This document shows, one piece after another, positions 43,447 through 51,818 of a stretch of DNA of 64,000 bases. The translations under genes were made by a program, and so were the position numbers. The DNA lies in assembly GCA_034666985.1 (NCBI GenBank), contig JAXDKS010000023.1, positions 1-64,000 on the forward strand, written 5' to 3'. The notes beneath the pieces were generated by a model. It made no database searches. It worked only from the letters and a program-made list of their open reading frames with translations, and was not told the DNA's origin. Position 1 is the first letter of the stretch, and every line of letters begins with the position of its first letter. Source of the DNA: DATARR01 sp034666985 (lineage in GTDB: Bacteria > Acidobacteriota > Thermoanaerobaculia > Multivoradales > UBA5704).

Positions 43447-44169
43447 TCAGACCCCGCCCAGCCAGGGGTAGCCCTGGTCCTCCCAGTAGCCGCCGGGACG
43501 CTCGGCCGTGAACGTCATCTTCGTCAGGTACTTGGTCAGCTTGTAGCCCAGCTTGACGGGCGAGTAGAGGCGCAGCGGCGCTCCGTGGTCCGCCCGCAGG
43601 GGACGGTCGTTGAAGGCATAGGCCAGGAGGGTCTGGGGGTGCATGGCGCTCTCCAGGTCCCAGCCGTTGAAATAGCCGCTGTCGAAGGAGTCGAAGCGGA
43701 GGTATTTCGCCTCGGCCGTAGGCTCCACCATGGCCGCCACGCTGGCCAGCGGCGCACCCGTCCAGGTGGCGATCGCCGACCACCCTTCGACGCAGTGGTG
43801 TTTGACGGTGTAGCGGACCCGCGGCAGCGCCTGGATCATCTCCACCGTGAGGCGCGCCGGCTTGCGCACCAGACCGCCCACCTCCAGGGCCCAACCGGCG
43901 GAGTCCGCGAGCTGCGGCAGGGGGTGGGTTCTGGAGTAGGCGGGGAAGTCCCGCTCGCGGGTGCGGGCCGACACGGGGTACTGGGGGGCCAGGCGGTGCG
44001 GGGAGAGGAGGATCTTCTCCCCCACCCAGTCGTTGAGCCGCGAGGCAGCCTGGAGAGCAGGAATCAGGGGACCGCCCTGCCAGCCGCAAGCGGTGGCGAG
44101 AGAGGCGGCGCCGGCGGTGAGGCCCAGGCGCAGGAGATCGCGGCGGCTGAACGAGCGGTCATTGCTCAT
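43447..44169 (-). CDS. Tat-exported sulfite-oxidase-fold molybdopterin protein (MsrP/YedY-like)
   Basis: A 240-residue protein. The twin-arginine signal FSRRDLLRLGLTAG is followed by AATAC-like residues with a Cys that could be a lipobox (LATACG). YTVKHHCVEGWSAIATWTGA carries Cys126, the residue that binds molybdenum in the sulfite oxidase fold. YLRFDSFDSGYFNGWDLESA and HGAPLRLYSPVKLGYKLTKY match the pterin site. MsrP-type proteins reduce oxidised methionine in periplasmic proteins or act on small sulfoxides. Its start overlaps the end of the cytochrome b gene by 11 bases, so the two form an electron-transfer pair. Confidence 0.9.
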   Translation of the reverse strand: MSNDRSFSRRDLLRLGLTAGAASLATACGWQGGPLIPALQAASRLNDWVGEKILLSPHRLAPQYPVSARTRERDFPAYSRTHPLPQLADSAGWALEVGGLVRKPARLTVEMIQALPRVRYTVKHHCVEGWSAIATWTGAPLASVAAMVEPTAEAKYLRFDSFDSGYFNGWDLESAMHPQTLLAYAFNDRPLRADHGAPLRLYSPVKLGYKLTKYLTKMTFTAERPGGYWEDQGYPWLGGV

Positions 44170-44983
44170 GACTCGGGAACCTCCCCCGGTACCAGCCGGT
44201 GATCATCGCCCGCAGCGACGCGGGGTCCACCAGGAAGACCAGGCTCACATGGACGAGGGTGAAGGCGACGAAGATCCACACCGCCCAGAAGTGCCAGTAG
44301 CGGGCGAGCTGGTAGCCACCGAAGAGCGCCGTGAGCCAGGAAAGCTGGGCCGGCTTGTAGATGGCGAACCCGGTGAGCGCCGAGAGCGCGCCGAGCAGGA
44401 AGATCGAGGTGTAGGCCGCCTTCTGCAGCGCGTTGTGCTTGCCCTGGGGCGGATGCTCCCGGCGCAACCGCAGGTAGTAGAGCTGCATCTGCCAGGCGCG
44501 GGGGACGTCCCGCGGCCGGAACAGGAGCGACCGCCACTCACCCGACACCAGCAGATAGCCGAGGTAGAGCAGCCCCGTGAGGACGAACGGCCAGGCCAGC
44601 GCGAAGTGCCAGTTGAGCCCACCGGCGAGCCAGCCGCCGAGACGGATCTTGGCCGGAAAGGGCTTGCCGTCCCAGGGGTTCGGGTAATACGGCCCGCTGC
44701 GCGGCCCGAAGTGTGGGAAGGCCATGTAGATCTGCAGCCCGCTCGCGATCAGGCCCACCAGCAGCAGGGTATTGGCCCAGTGCGCGAAACGCACCAGTCC
44801 GTGATGCCGCTTGACCAGGGGCCGGCGTGCGGGCTCTTCAGGCGGCTTGGGCTCGGCCAGGGCTGGCGCCGGGGCCGGAGCGGCTTCGACGGCCGGAGCC
44901 GTCTCCAGAGCCGCCGGCTCCACCACGGGCTCGGGCGGCGCCTCCGGAGCGGCGGCCTGGGTTTCTTCGGGTGGCTCGGTCAT
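44159..44983 (-). CDS. Membrane cytochrome b561-type subunit
   Basis: A 274-residue protein. Residues 1-55 are a Pro/Ala/Glu-rich tail with no counterpart in the usual family. Four membrane helices follow, with heme-ligand histidines in VRFAHWANTLLLVG, NWHFALAWPFVL, and YWHFWAVWIFVAFTLVHVSL, the pattern of NapC-free b-type subunits of formate dehydrogenase, Ni-Fe hydrogenase and thiosulfate reductase. It would pass quinol electrons to the overlapping molybdopterin protein, taking the place of MsrQ. Confidence 0.88.
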   Translation of the reverse strand: MTEPPEETQAAAPEAPPEPVVEPAALETAPAVEAAPAPAPALAEPKPPEEPARRPLVKRHHGLVRFAHWANTLLLVGLIASGLQIYMAFPHFGPRSGPYYPNPWDGKPFPAKIRLGGWLAGGLNWHFALAWPFVLTGLLYLGYLLVSGEWRSLLFRPRDVPRAWQMQLYYLRLRREHPPQGKHNALQKAAYTSIFLLGALSALTGFAIYKPAQLSWLTALFGGYQLARYWHFWAVWIFVAFTLVHVSLVFLVDPASLRAMITGWYRGRFPSHEQ

Positions 44984-45125
44984 GAAAAGCTGTCCTCCAA
45001 TAGCCTTCTGTACGGCTGTGGCAGCCCGACTGGACTCTTCGATGCCCCGGCCGGCCGCGAGGTTTCACCGAAACCCGGCCGCGGCGCAGCGCGTATGCTG
45101 ATTGAAATCTTCCCGAGGAGCCATC

Positions 45126-46631
45126 ATGACACGCATCCCATCCGTTCTGCTGATCTGCGGCTCGCTGCTCGTTCCCGCTTTCGCGGGAGCCCAGAGCGCC
45201 CCGGAAGCGAAGAAATCCACCCGCACCGTCCACCGACGCCTCAAGCCCTGCAAGGTCGAGGGCGTCCAGGGCGAGGCCCTCTGTGGCGCCCTGTCCGTCT
45301 GGGAGAACCGGGCCACGAAGACCGGCCGCAAGATCGACCTCAACGTCGTCGTGCTGCCGGCCACGAGCGACAGCCCGGCGCCGGACCCCGTCTTCTACAT
45401 CAACGGCGGCCCGGGCTACGGCTCGACCGGCGCGGCCGGCGGCTTCTCGCAACTCCTCGCCGCCGTCAACAAGGACCGCGACCTCGTCTTCGTGGACCAG
45501 CGGGGGACGGGCAAGTCCAACGCTCTCCATTGCGACCTCCCCGGCAGCGACGCCGACCTCCAAGGCTACGTGCGCGGTCTTTTCCCCATGGACGTGCTGC
45601 GCGCCTGCGAGCCGAAGCTGGCGGCCAAGGCCGATCTCACCCAGTACACCACGACCCTTGCCATGGACGACCTCGACGACGTGCGGGCCTGGCTCGGCTA
45701 CGAGCGCATCAACGTCATGGGTGGCTCCTACGGCACGCGCGCGGCTCAAGCGTACATGCGCCAGCACCCGGAGCACGTGCGCAGCGCCCTGCTCATGGGC
45801 GTCATGATCATGGACGCCCGGATGCCTCTCTATCACGCGCGCAAGGCCCAGGAATCGATCGACAAGCTCTTCGACGACTGTGCCGCGGACGCAACCTGCC
45901 GTGCCGCCTTCCCCGATCTGCGCGCCGACCTCGCGGCCGTGATGGCGCGGCTCGACAAGGGCCCGGTGAAACAGACGATGAAGGATCCGAAGACCGGCAA
46001 GCCTGTCGAGCTGTCGACGCCCAAGGGCGCCTTCACCACCACCCTGCGCGCCATGCAGTACGGCCCGTTCCTCTCCGCGCGCATCCCCCTCTACGTCCAC
46101 CTGGCGGCCCAGGGGGATTTCGCGCCCATGATCCAGATGACCATCCTCGACCGCACCGATCCCGGCTGGGACATCGGCCTCTATCTCTCCATCACCTGTG
46201 CCGAGGACGTGGCCCGCATTGATCCGAAGGAGGTCCCCGCCCTGGTGGCGAACACCTACCAGGGGGACGACCGCATCCGCGATCAGCGCGAGGCCTGCTC
46301 CTTCTGGCCCAAGGCGACGGTGCCGGAGAGTTTCTTCCAGCCGCTCGAGTCGACCATCCCGACGTTGCTGCTCACCGGCTGGCTCGATCCGGCCACGCCG
46401 CCGGAATGGGCCGCGGAGGTCACCCGTCACCTGCCCAACAGCACGAACGTGGTGATCCGCGACGGCGCCCACAGCCCCGGCGGCCTCGCCCACCTCGACT
46501 GCTACGGCAAGCTGATCACCGACTTCATCGTCAACGGCACCCCCTTCGGCCTCGACACCGCGTGCGTCAAGGAGATGAAGCGGTCGCCGTTCCTCACCAA
46601 GGATGAGCCGTTGCCGTCGGGTGGGGATTAA
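45126..46631 (+). CDS. Secreted alpha/beta-hydrolase peptidase, TAP/proline-iminopeptidase type
   Basis: A 501-residue exported S33-like enzyme. Signal peptide is residues 1-22; GAGGAGCC precedes the ATG. PVFYINGGPGYGSTG is the oxyanion HGGPG-type motif, DLVFVDQRGTGKS is typical of the family, MGGSYGTRAAQ holds Ser201, GWLDPATPPEWA holds the Asp and RDGAHSPGG the His. TAP-like members release N-terminal tripeptides or prolines. Its stop codon overlaps that of the HepT gene. Confidence 0.9.
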   Translation: MTRIPSVLLICGSLLVPAFAGAQSAPEAKKSTRTVHRRLKPCKVEGVQGEALCGALSVWENRATKTGRKIDLNVVVLPATSDSPAPDPVFYINGGPGYGSTGAAGGFSQLLAAVNKDRDLVFVDQRGTGKSNALHCDLPGSDADLQGYVRGLFPMDVLRACEPKLAAKADLTQYTTTLAMDDLDDVRAWLGYERINVMGGSYGTRAAQAYMRQHPEHVRSALLMGVMIMDARMPLYHARKAQESIDKLFDDCAADATCRAAFPDLRADLAAVMARLDKGPVKQTMKDPKTGKPVELSTPKGAFTTTLRAMQYGPFLSARIPLYVHLAAQGDFAPMIQMTILDRTDPGWDIGLYLSITCAEDVARIDPKEVPALVANTYQGDDRIRDQREACSFWPKATVPESFFQPLESTIPTLLLTGWLDPATPPEWAAEVTRHLPNSTNVVIRDGAHSPGGLAHLDCYGKLITDFIVNGTPFGLDTACVKEMKRSPFLTKDEPLPSGGD

Positions 46632-46978
46632 AAAGACTCGGGAGCGGCGGCGATCCTCTCCAACTCGCTCGCGAGAGGAGGGAGGTCCTGCGTCAGGATC
46701 TCCCAGAGGATGTCGAAGTCCACCTGATCGTAACCGTGGATCAGCCGGTTGCGGAGGCTGATGAGCTGGGGCCACGGGATTTGCGAATATCTGCTGCGGT
46801 CCTCGGGAGGCACGCGATTCGCGGCCTCCCCGAGAATTTCCAGGAGCCGGACCAGCGCCAGATTCAGTTTTCTGTCGGTATCGAGATCCGCCCGTACCTG
46901 GCCGCGCACCATCTCCATTGCTTCCAAAGAGTAGTCCAGCATCTGACGCAGGCTGACCGCGACATCACGCCGCGGCAT
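46628..46978 (-). CDS. hepT: HepT-like toxin (DUF86)
   Basis: A 116-residue all-helical HEPN protein. SLRNRLIHGY carries the RNase motif R-x4-H-x-Y (Arg76, His81, Tyr83). In characterised HepT/MntA systems HepT is the RNase toxin and the Tyr is AMP-modified by the antitoxin. It follows and overlaps the nucleotidyltransferase gene by 14 bases. Confidence 0.9.
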   Translation of the reverse strand: MPRRDVAVSLRQMLDYSLEAMEMVRGQVRADLDTDRKLNLALVRLLEILGEAANRVPPEDRSRYSQIPWPQLISLRNRLIHGYDQVDFDILWEILTQDLPPLASELERIAAAPESF

Positions 46979-47264
46979 ATTGCACCTCGGCCTCGGACAG
47001 GACCTGATCCCGGAAGTAGGGGCTGAGGAAGCCCTGGGTGTTCAGGTCCACCTTGCGCCCGAGGATCTTCGAGAGCTCCGCCTCCATCGCGAAGAAGGCC
47101 AGCCCCGGGACGTGGCCCGGCTCGAGCTCGACCAGGACGTCCACGTCACTGTCCGGTCCGAAATCGTCGCGCAGGACTGAACCGAAGAGCGCCAGCTTCC
47201 GGACGTGGTGCTGGCGGCAGAACTCCGCGATCTTCTTCCGGTCGATCTGAATCCTGGCGGCCAT
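46965..47264 (-). CDS. mntA: MntA-like nucleotidyltransferase antitoxin
   Basis: A 99-residue minimal nucleotidyltransferase. LALFGSVLRDDFGPDSDVDV holds the GS-x10-DxD motif (Gly28-Ser29, Asp40, Asp42), and LGRKVDLNT the third acidic site. In known pairs MntA inactivates HepT by adding AMPs to its Tyr. It is first in the operon with hepT. A good match for a type VII toxin-antitoxin pair. Confidence 0.9.
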   Translation of the reverse strand: MAARIQIDRKKIAEFCRQHHVRKLALFGSVLRDDFGPDSDVDVLVELEPGHVPGLAFFAMEAELSKILGRKVDLNTQGFLSPYFRDQVLSEAEVQYAAA

Positions 47265-47329
47265 GGATCTCCGTCCCTCCCCGTTCGGAGAGATCGTAGC
47301 ATCCAGCCCCGGATCTGCCAGAGATCCCC

Positions 47330-49747
47330 CTACTCCGTCCGCAATGCCTCCAGCGGGTCCACGTCCAGTGCCCGCCGCGCCGGCAGGTAGCTGGCGAAGG
47401 CGGCGATGGCGGCGAGGACGGCTGAGATGAGAGTGAAGCTCACGGGATCGGTAGCGCTGGTGTCGTAGAGGATGCTCGAGATCACCCGCGTGGCGCCGAA
47501 GGAGAGCAGCAGGCCGGCGCCGATGCCGGAGAGGGCGAGGATCATCCCCTGGCGGATCACCAGGCGCAGCACGTCGCCCCCCTGCGCTCCCAACGCCACC
47601 CGCACGCCGATCTCCCGCACCCGCTGGCTCACCGAGTAGGAGAGCACGCCGTAGAGCCCGATGGCGGCCAGGAACAGGGCGAGGGCGCCGAACACCGAGA
47701 ACATCCCGCCGAAGAGGCGGAACTGCCAGTAGCCGGACTGGCGCACCTGCTCCAGCGTATAGAGGTCGAAGACCGGCAGGTTGGGATCCGACGCCCGGAT
47801 CTCCTTGCGCGCTGGCGCCACGATTTGCAGGGGGTCGAAACGGGTGCGGATCGTCAGCCCCGTGTTGCGAGCCGCCGAGTAGGCGTAGGGCAGATAGGCG
47901 GCGGGCTGCAGCTTGTTGTCCACGTCGTTGTTCTTGATGTCCGGCGCGACGCCGATCACCCGGATCCAGTCCGAATCCTTGCCGTCCTTCAGCCGGAAGC
48001 GGCGGCCCACGGCGTCCTTCCCCGGCCAGAGCTTCTCGGCAAACAACTTGCTGACCACGGCCACGCCAGTGTGGCCATACCCCTCCGCCTCGGTGAAGGT
48101 GCGGCCGCTCGTCAGCTTCACGTCGACGGCGTCGAAGAAGTTGGGGGTCACCCCTGCGTAGAAGACGTTGGGCTCCTCGCCCGGAGGGAAGTCGCGGCCC
48201 TCGATCAGGATGCGTCCGCCGTCGCCGCCACCCCCCAGGGGGATGTTGTTCGACGCCGACACCGCTTCGACGCCGGGGATCGTCCCCACGCGCCGGACCA
48301 CGTCCTGCACCCGGAGGGTCATGTCCTCGTCCTTCTCATAGCGCCCGGCGGGCATGTAGAAGCGCATCGTCATCACGTGGTCGGTGCGCACGCCGCCCTT
48401 CTCCTCCTGCAGCTTGAGGAAGCTGCGCACGAACAGGGAGGCGCCGACCAGCAGCAGCAGGGAGAAGGCCACCTGGATCACCACCAGGAAGCTGCGCAGA
48501 CGGTTGCGCCGCACGCTGCCGCCGGCACCCCGCCCCCCCTCCTTCAGGGTCTCGTGGAGATCGGCCTTCATCGCTTGCAGGGCCGGCGCGAGGCCGAAGA
48601 GGAGGCCGGTGACCACGGCGATGGTCAGGGTGTAGAGGAGCACGGGCCCGTCGATCTTGAACTGGATCCAGTAGGGCGGCTGGTTGTCCGTCGGGATGGA
48701 CAGCTCCATCCAACGGATGCCCCAGACGGCGAAGAACACCCCCAGGCCGCCACCCAGCAGGCCGATCACCACGCTCTCGGTGAGGAGCTGCCGCAGCAGC
48801 CGGAGCCGCCCGGCCCCGAAGGCGGCGCGCACGGCGATCTCCCGCTGCCGCACGGTGGCCCGCGCCAGCAGGAGGTTGGCGACGTTGGAGCAGGCGATGA
48901 GCAGCACGCAGATCACGGCGCCCATCATGGTGAGGATGATCAGCCGCAGGTTGCGGCCCGCGAACTCCTCGCGCAGGGGCACGACGTTGCCGCTCCAGCC
49001 CTTGTGGCTGTCCGGATTCTGGGCCGCCAGGCGCTCGACGAAGGCTGCTGTCTCCGCCCGCGCCGGCTCGAACCCCACGCCGGGCTTGAGGCGAGCGAAG
49101 ACGGCGAGGTTGCGCTCGATGCGCGGATTGTCGTGAACGAAGGGCACCAGGGGAACCCAGGCGAGGTGGCTCTCGGGGAACTTGAAGCGGGGCGGCATGA
49201 CGCCGACCACGGTATGGGCTTCGGCGTTGACCAGGAGGCTCTTGCCCACGATCGCGGGATCGCTGTGGAACCGCCGCTTCCAGATCTCGTGGCTCAGCAG
49301 CACGACGCCCGGTGCTCCCGGCTGATCCTCGTCCTCCCGGAAATAACGCCCGAGGATCGGCTTGACGCCCAGCAGAGGGAAAAGATTCGCCGAGATCGAG
49401 GCGCCGACCACCCTCTCCGGCTCCTCGGTGCCCGAGAAGGTGACGCTCCTCTCGGTGTAGGCGGCGATCTGGGAAAACGAATGGCTCTGCTCCCGCAGGT
49501 CCCGGTAGTCGAGGTAGGAGAGGCCGGCGCGGTTGACGTCGTTCTTCGGCTGGATCTCGTGGACGGCCACGATCCGGTCCGGATCGGCGTAGGGGAACGG
49601 CCGCAGCAGCACGGCGTTGACGACGCTGAAGATGGTCGTGTTGGCGCCGATGCCGATGGCGATGCAGATCACGGCGACGATGGCGAACCCCGGGCTCTTG
49701 AGCAGAGTCCGGAGGGCGAAGCGAAGATCCTGCCCGAAGGTATTCAT
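47330..49747 (-). CDS. MacB-like orphan ABC-transporter permease (ADOP family)
   Basis: An 805-residue protein with eight membrane helices in two FtsX-type halves. FALRTLLKSPGFAIVAVICI opens the protein, LLIACSNVANLLLARATVRQ and RNRLRSFLVVIQVAFSLLLL mark the two cores, and EIGVRVALGAQGGDVLRLVI with RRALDVDPLEALRTE ends it. Large periplasmic domains lie between. There is no fused or adjacent ATPase. Such orphan permeases are unusually common in Acidobacteria. Probable role: mechanotransmission or export of a lipoprotein or drug. Confidence 0.9.
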   Translation of the reverse strand: MNTFGQDLRFALRTLLKSPGFAIVAVICIAIGIGANTTIFSVVNAVLLRPFPYADPDRIVAVHEIQPKNDVNRAGLSYLDYRDLREQSHSFSQIAAYTERSVTFSGTEEPERVVGASISANLFPLLGVKPILGRYFREDEDQPGAPGVVLLSHEIWKRRFHSDPAIVGKSLLVNAEAHTVVGVMPPRFKFPESHLAWVPLVPFVHDNPRIERNLAVFARLKPGVGFEPARAETAAFVERLAAQNPDSHKGWSGNVVPLREEFAGRNLRLIILTMMGAVICVLLIACSNVANLLLARATVRQREIAVRAAFGAGRLRLLRQLLTESVVIGLLGGGLGVFFAVWGIRWMELSIPTDNQPPYWIQFKIDGPVLLYTLTIAVVTGLLFGLAPALQAMKADLHETLKEGGRGAGGSVRRNRLRSFLVVIQVAFSLLLLVGASLFVRSFLKLQEEKGGVRTDHVMTMRFYMPAGRYEKDEDMTLRVQDVVRRVGTIPGVEAVSASNNIPLGGGGDGGRILIEGRDFPPGEEPNVFYAGVTPNFFDAVDVKLTSGRTFTEAEGYGHTGVAVVSKLFAEKLWPGKDAVGRRFRLKDGKDSDWIRVIGVAPDIKNNDVDNKLQPAAYLPYAYSAARNTGLTIRTRFDPLQIVAPARKEIRASDPNLPVFDLYTLEQVRQSGYWQFRLFGGMFSVFGALALFLAAIGLYGVLSYSVSQRVREIGVRVALGAQGGDVLRLVIRQGMILALSGIGAGLLLSFGATRVISSILYDTSATDPVSFTLISAVLAAIAAFASYLPARRALDVDPLEALRTE

Positions 49748-49970
49748 AGAGCGGAGTCCCCTCCTGGCCGGCGCTGAGGGCGCACTGGCTTTGTGGACTC
49801 TACGGATTTGACCGGGGCGGGGTTTCATGACCCGATTGGTGGACGGGTACCCTGAAGCTACGAAAAGTTGCTACTCTCTGGTACTAGGAAATTCGCCAGT
49901 CTGTTCGTCTATTCAGCAGGACGGGCCCTTATTCGAAAGGTCAGACTGCCCTGTGGCAGGGAGGCGCAAG

Positions 49971-51473
49971 ATGGCACCGAAATCGAAACTCCAGCAGTTC
50001 ATCGTTCTCCCCCCGCGAGGTATTCGTATCTCCGCGACCGCCGCTAATGCTTCCCTGCGATCGTTCCTCACGAGCTTCCCCCATGCCGACGGCTTCGCTC
50101 CGGCCAGCAACTTCGTCCTGCCCGCAGAGCCACGGCTCGAGTTCAGGGTGCTGGACACGGTTGGGGAAGATGGAGCGAAGTTGGTGGAGATGCCTACCGG
50201 CAGGATCTCAGACCTGCGTGCGCATGAGCCAGGACTTCGCATTGCGCCCGTCGTCCTCTACCGGCCAGCGCGAGCTTCCCGGCCTCTCCCTGAATCAAAG
50301 CCAAAGCTTGCGGCCACTGCAGTGTCGGTAAAGATCACCCTGAAGGTCGTGTCCCAGAAAGATGGGAGCCCGATTTCTGGAGCGAAGGTCGTAGCGTTCA
50401 CGGACTTCGAGGAGCGGATCGGTTTCGAGGGACAGACCAACTCGAAAGGCGCGGTCCAATTCTCGATGGGAGCGTCGAGCAAGAAGCTCGATCGACTCTA
50501 CGTCTATCCGCCCCCTGGCTTCTGGCCAGCCCTGAGGCAGAGCATCACCGTCACAACGGGAACCAGTATCGATCTGACCCCAATCGATCTGAGCTTCACT
50601 GACGCACTGCGCCATTTCTATGGCAATGCTCCAGATTCGTTAGGGGGAGGGATCAAGGTGGCGGTGATCGATACAGGTATTGGCCCCCATGGTGACCTCA
50701 CGGTGGACGGAGGTCTCAACACGGTGCTGGGCGAGGCCGAAACCGACTTCGGCGACAACGGTGACGGTCACGGCACGCACGTGGCAGGAATCATTGCAGC
50801 ACGAGGCTTGCCTCCCTCCGGAATCCGTGGGCTGGCGCCTGCCGTCACCCTGCGCAGCTATCGCGTCTTCGCTAAGGGCGATGGTGAAGCCTCGAACTTC
50901 TCCATCGCCAAGGCGATTGACCGCGCTGTCCAGGACGGCTGCGACCTGATCAACATGAGCCTCAGCGGCGGTAGCGCCGACCCTGCGGTCGAAGGAACCA
51001 TCACCGACGCCCGCAGCCAAGGCAGTCTCGTGCTCGCCGCCGCCGGTAACGAAGACCGATCCCCGGTCGGCTTTCCTGCCTCGGCCTCCCTGTCGCTGGC
51101 CATCTCTGCCCTGGGGCGCAAGGGCACCTTTCCCGAAGGCGCGAGTGAGTTCGGAAGCATCGCCAAGCCGTTCGGCAATCCCGACCAGAAAAATTTCATC
51201 GCTTCGTTCTCGAACATCGGAGACGAGATCGATCTCACCGCGCCAGGAGTCGGAATCCTGTCGACGGTTCCTGGCGGGTATGCGCCGGAGGATGGAACCT
51301 CCATGGCATGCCCTGCCGTGACCGGCATGGCCGCCAGACTGCTGGCAGCGAGAGCCGACATCCTCGCAATGACCCGCGACTCGGCCCGGTCGGACGCCAT
51401 GGCGAAGCTCCTCTTACAGTCCGCCAAGTCGCTCGGGTTCGGGGCCACCTTCGAAGGCCAAGGCATCCTCTGA
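49971..51473 (+). CDS. Subtilisin-like (S8) serine protease without signal peptide
   Basis: A 500-residue protein. The triad is complete: VAVIDTGIG (Asp234), GDGHGTHVAGI (His267) and DGTSMACPAVTG (Ser444). Residues 1-110 look like an inhibitor-I9-type prodomain (QQFIVLPPRGIRISATA; LRAHEPGLRIAPVVLY) and residues about 118-210 like a carboxypeptidase-regulatory beta sandwich (SPISGAKVVAFTDFEERIGF). No export signal or membrane helix, so it is probably intracellular or exported by a non-Sec path. GGGAGG lies 6 bases before the ATG. A small I9-like gene follows after 13 bases. Confidence 0.9.
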   Translation: MAPKSKLQQFIVLPPRGIRISATAANASLRSFLTSFPHADGFAPASNFVLPAEPRLEFRVLDTVGEDGAKLVEMPTGRISDLRAHEPGLRIAPVVLYRPARASRPLPESKPKLAATAVSVKITLKVVSQKDGSPISGAKVVAFTDFEERIGFEGQTNSKGAVQFSMGASSKKLDRLYVYPPPGFWPALRQSITVTTGTSIDLTPIDLSFTDALRHFYGNAPDSLGGGIKVAVIDTGIGPHGDLTVDGGLNTVLGEAETDFGDNGDGHGTHVAGIIAARGLPPSGIRGLAPAVTLRSYRVFAKGDGEASNFSIAKAIDRAVQDGCDLINMSLSGGSADPAVEGTITDARSQGSLVLAAAGNEDRSPVGFPASASLSLAISALGRKGTFPEGASEFGSIAKPFGNPDQKNFIASFSNIGDEIDLTAPGVGILSTVPGGYAPEDGTSMACPAVTGMAARLLAARADILAMTRDSARSDAMAKLLLQSAKSLGFGATFEGQGIL

Positions 51474-51486
51474 TACTATAAGGGCC

Positions 51487-51726
51487 ATGGAGCGCTTCGT
51501 CCTGCGTTTCCGTGGCCCCGGCGCCAAACCCCATCACGACGTGGAACAGATCCGCTCGCTGCCGGGTACGACCGTCCTCGACGACTCGTCGTCGCGCATG
51601 CTCCTTGTCGAGACGGCGGAAGATGAGATCGAGAAGCTCTCCGAGCTCCTGCCTGACTGGAACATCTCCCCCGAGCGGAAGATCCCACTCCCCGATCGCC
51701 GGCCGTCCGTACGTCGGTCTGGATAG
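51487..51726 (+). CDS. Stand-alone I9-like (subtilisin propeptide-like) small protein
   Basis: A 79-residue protein reading MERFVLRFRGPG, then LPGTTVLDDSSSRMLLVETA EDEIEKLSELLPDW and ending with a short basic tail. The alternation of strand, helix (EDEIEKLSELL) and strand is that of the I9 propeptide and resembles the N-terminus of the subtilase just upstream. It starts 13 bases after the protease stop with AAGGG before the ATG, so the two are co-transcribed. Likely role: inhibitor or folding helper in trans for the subtilase. The match is by pattern only. Confidence 0.65.
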   Translation: MERFVLRFRGPGAKPHHDVEQIRSLPGTTVLDDSSSRMLLVETAEDEIEKLSELLPDWNISPERKIPLPDRRPSVRRSG

Positions 51727-51818
51727 CGACCGCCCCTCAGGTCCTTGACCCGGCATCCCCGGGCGCACTATTTTTCTTCAATGCTTCCATCCAGCCCTCG
51801 CGGCTGCCGGCTCGCGGG

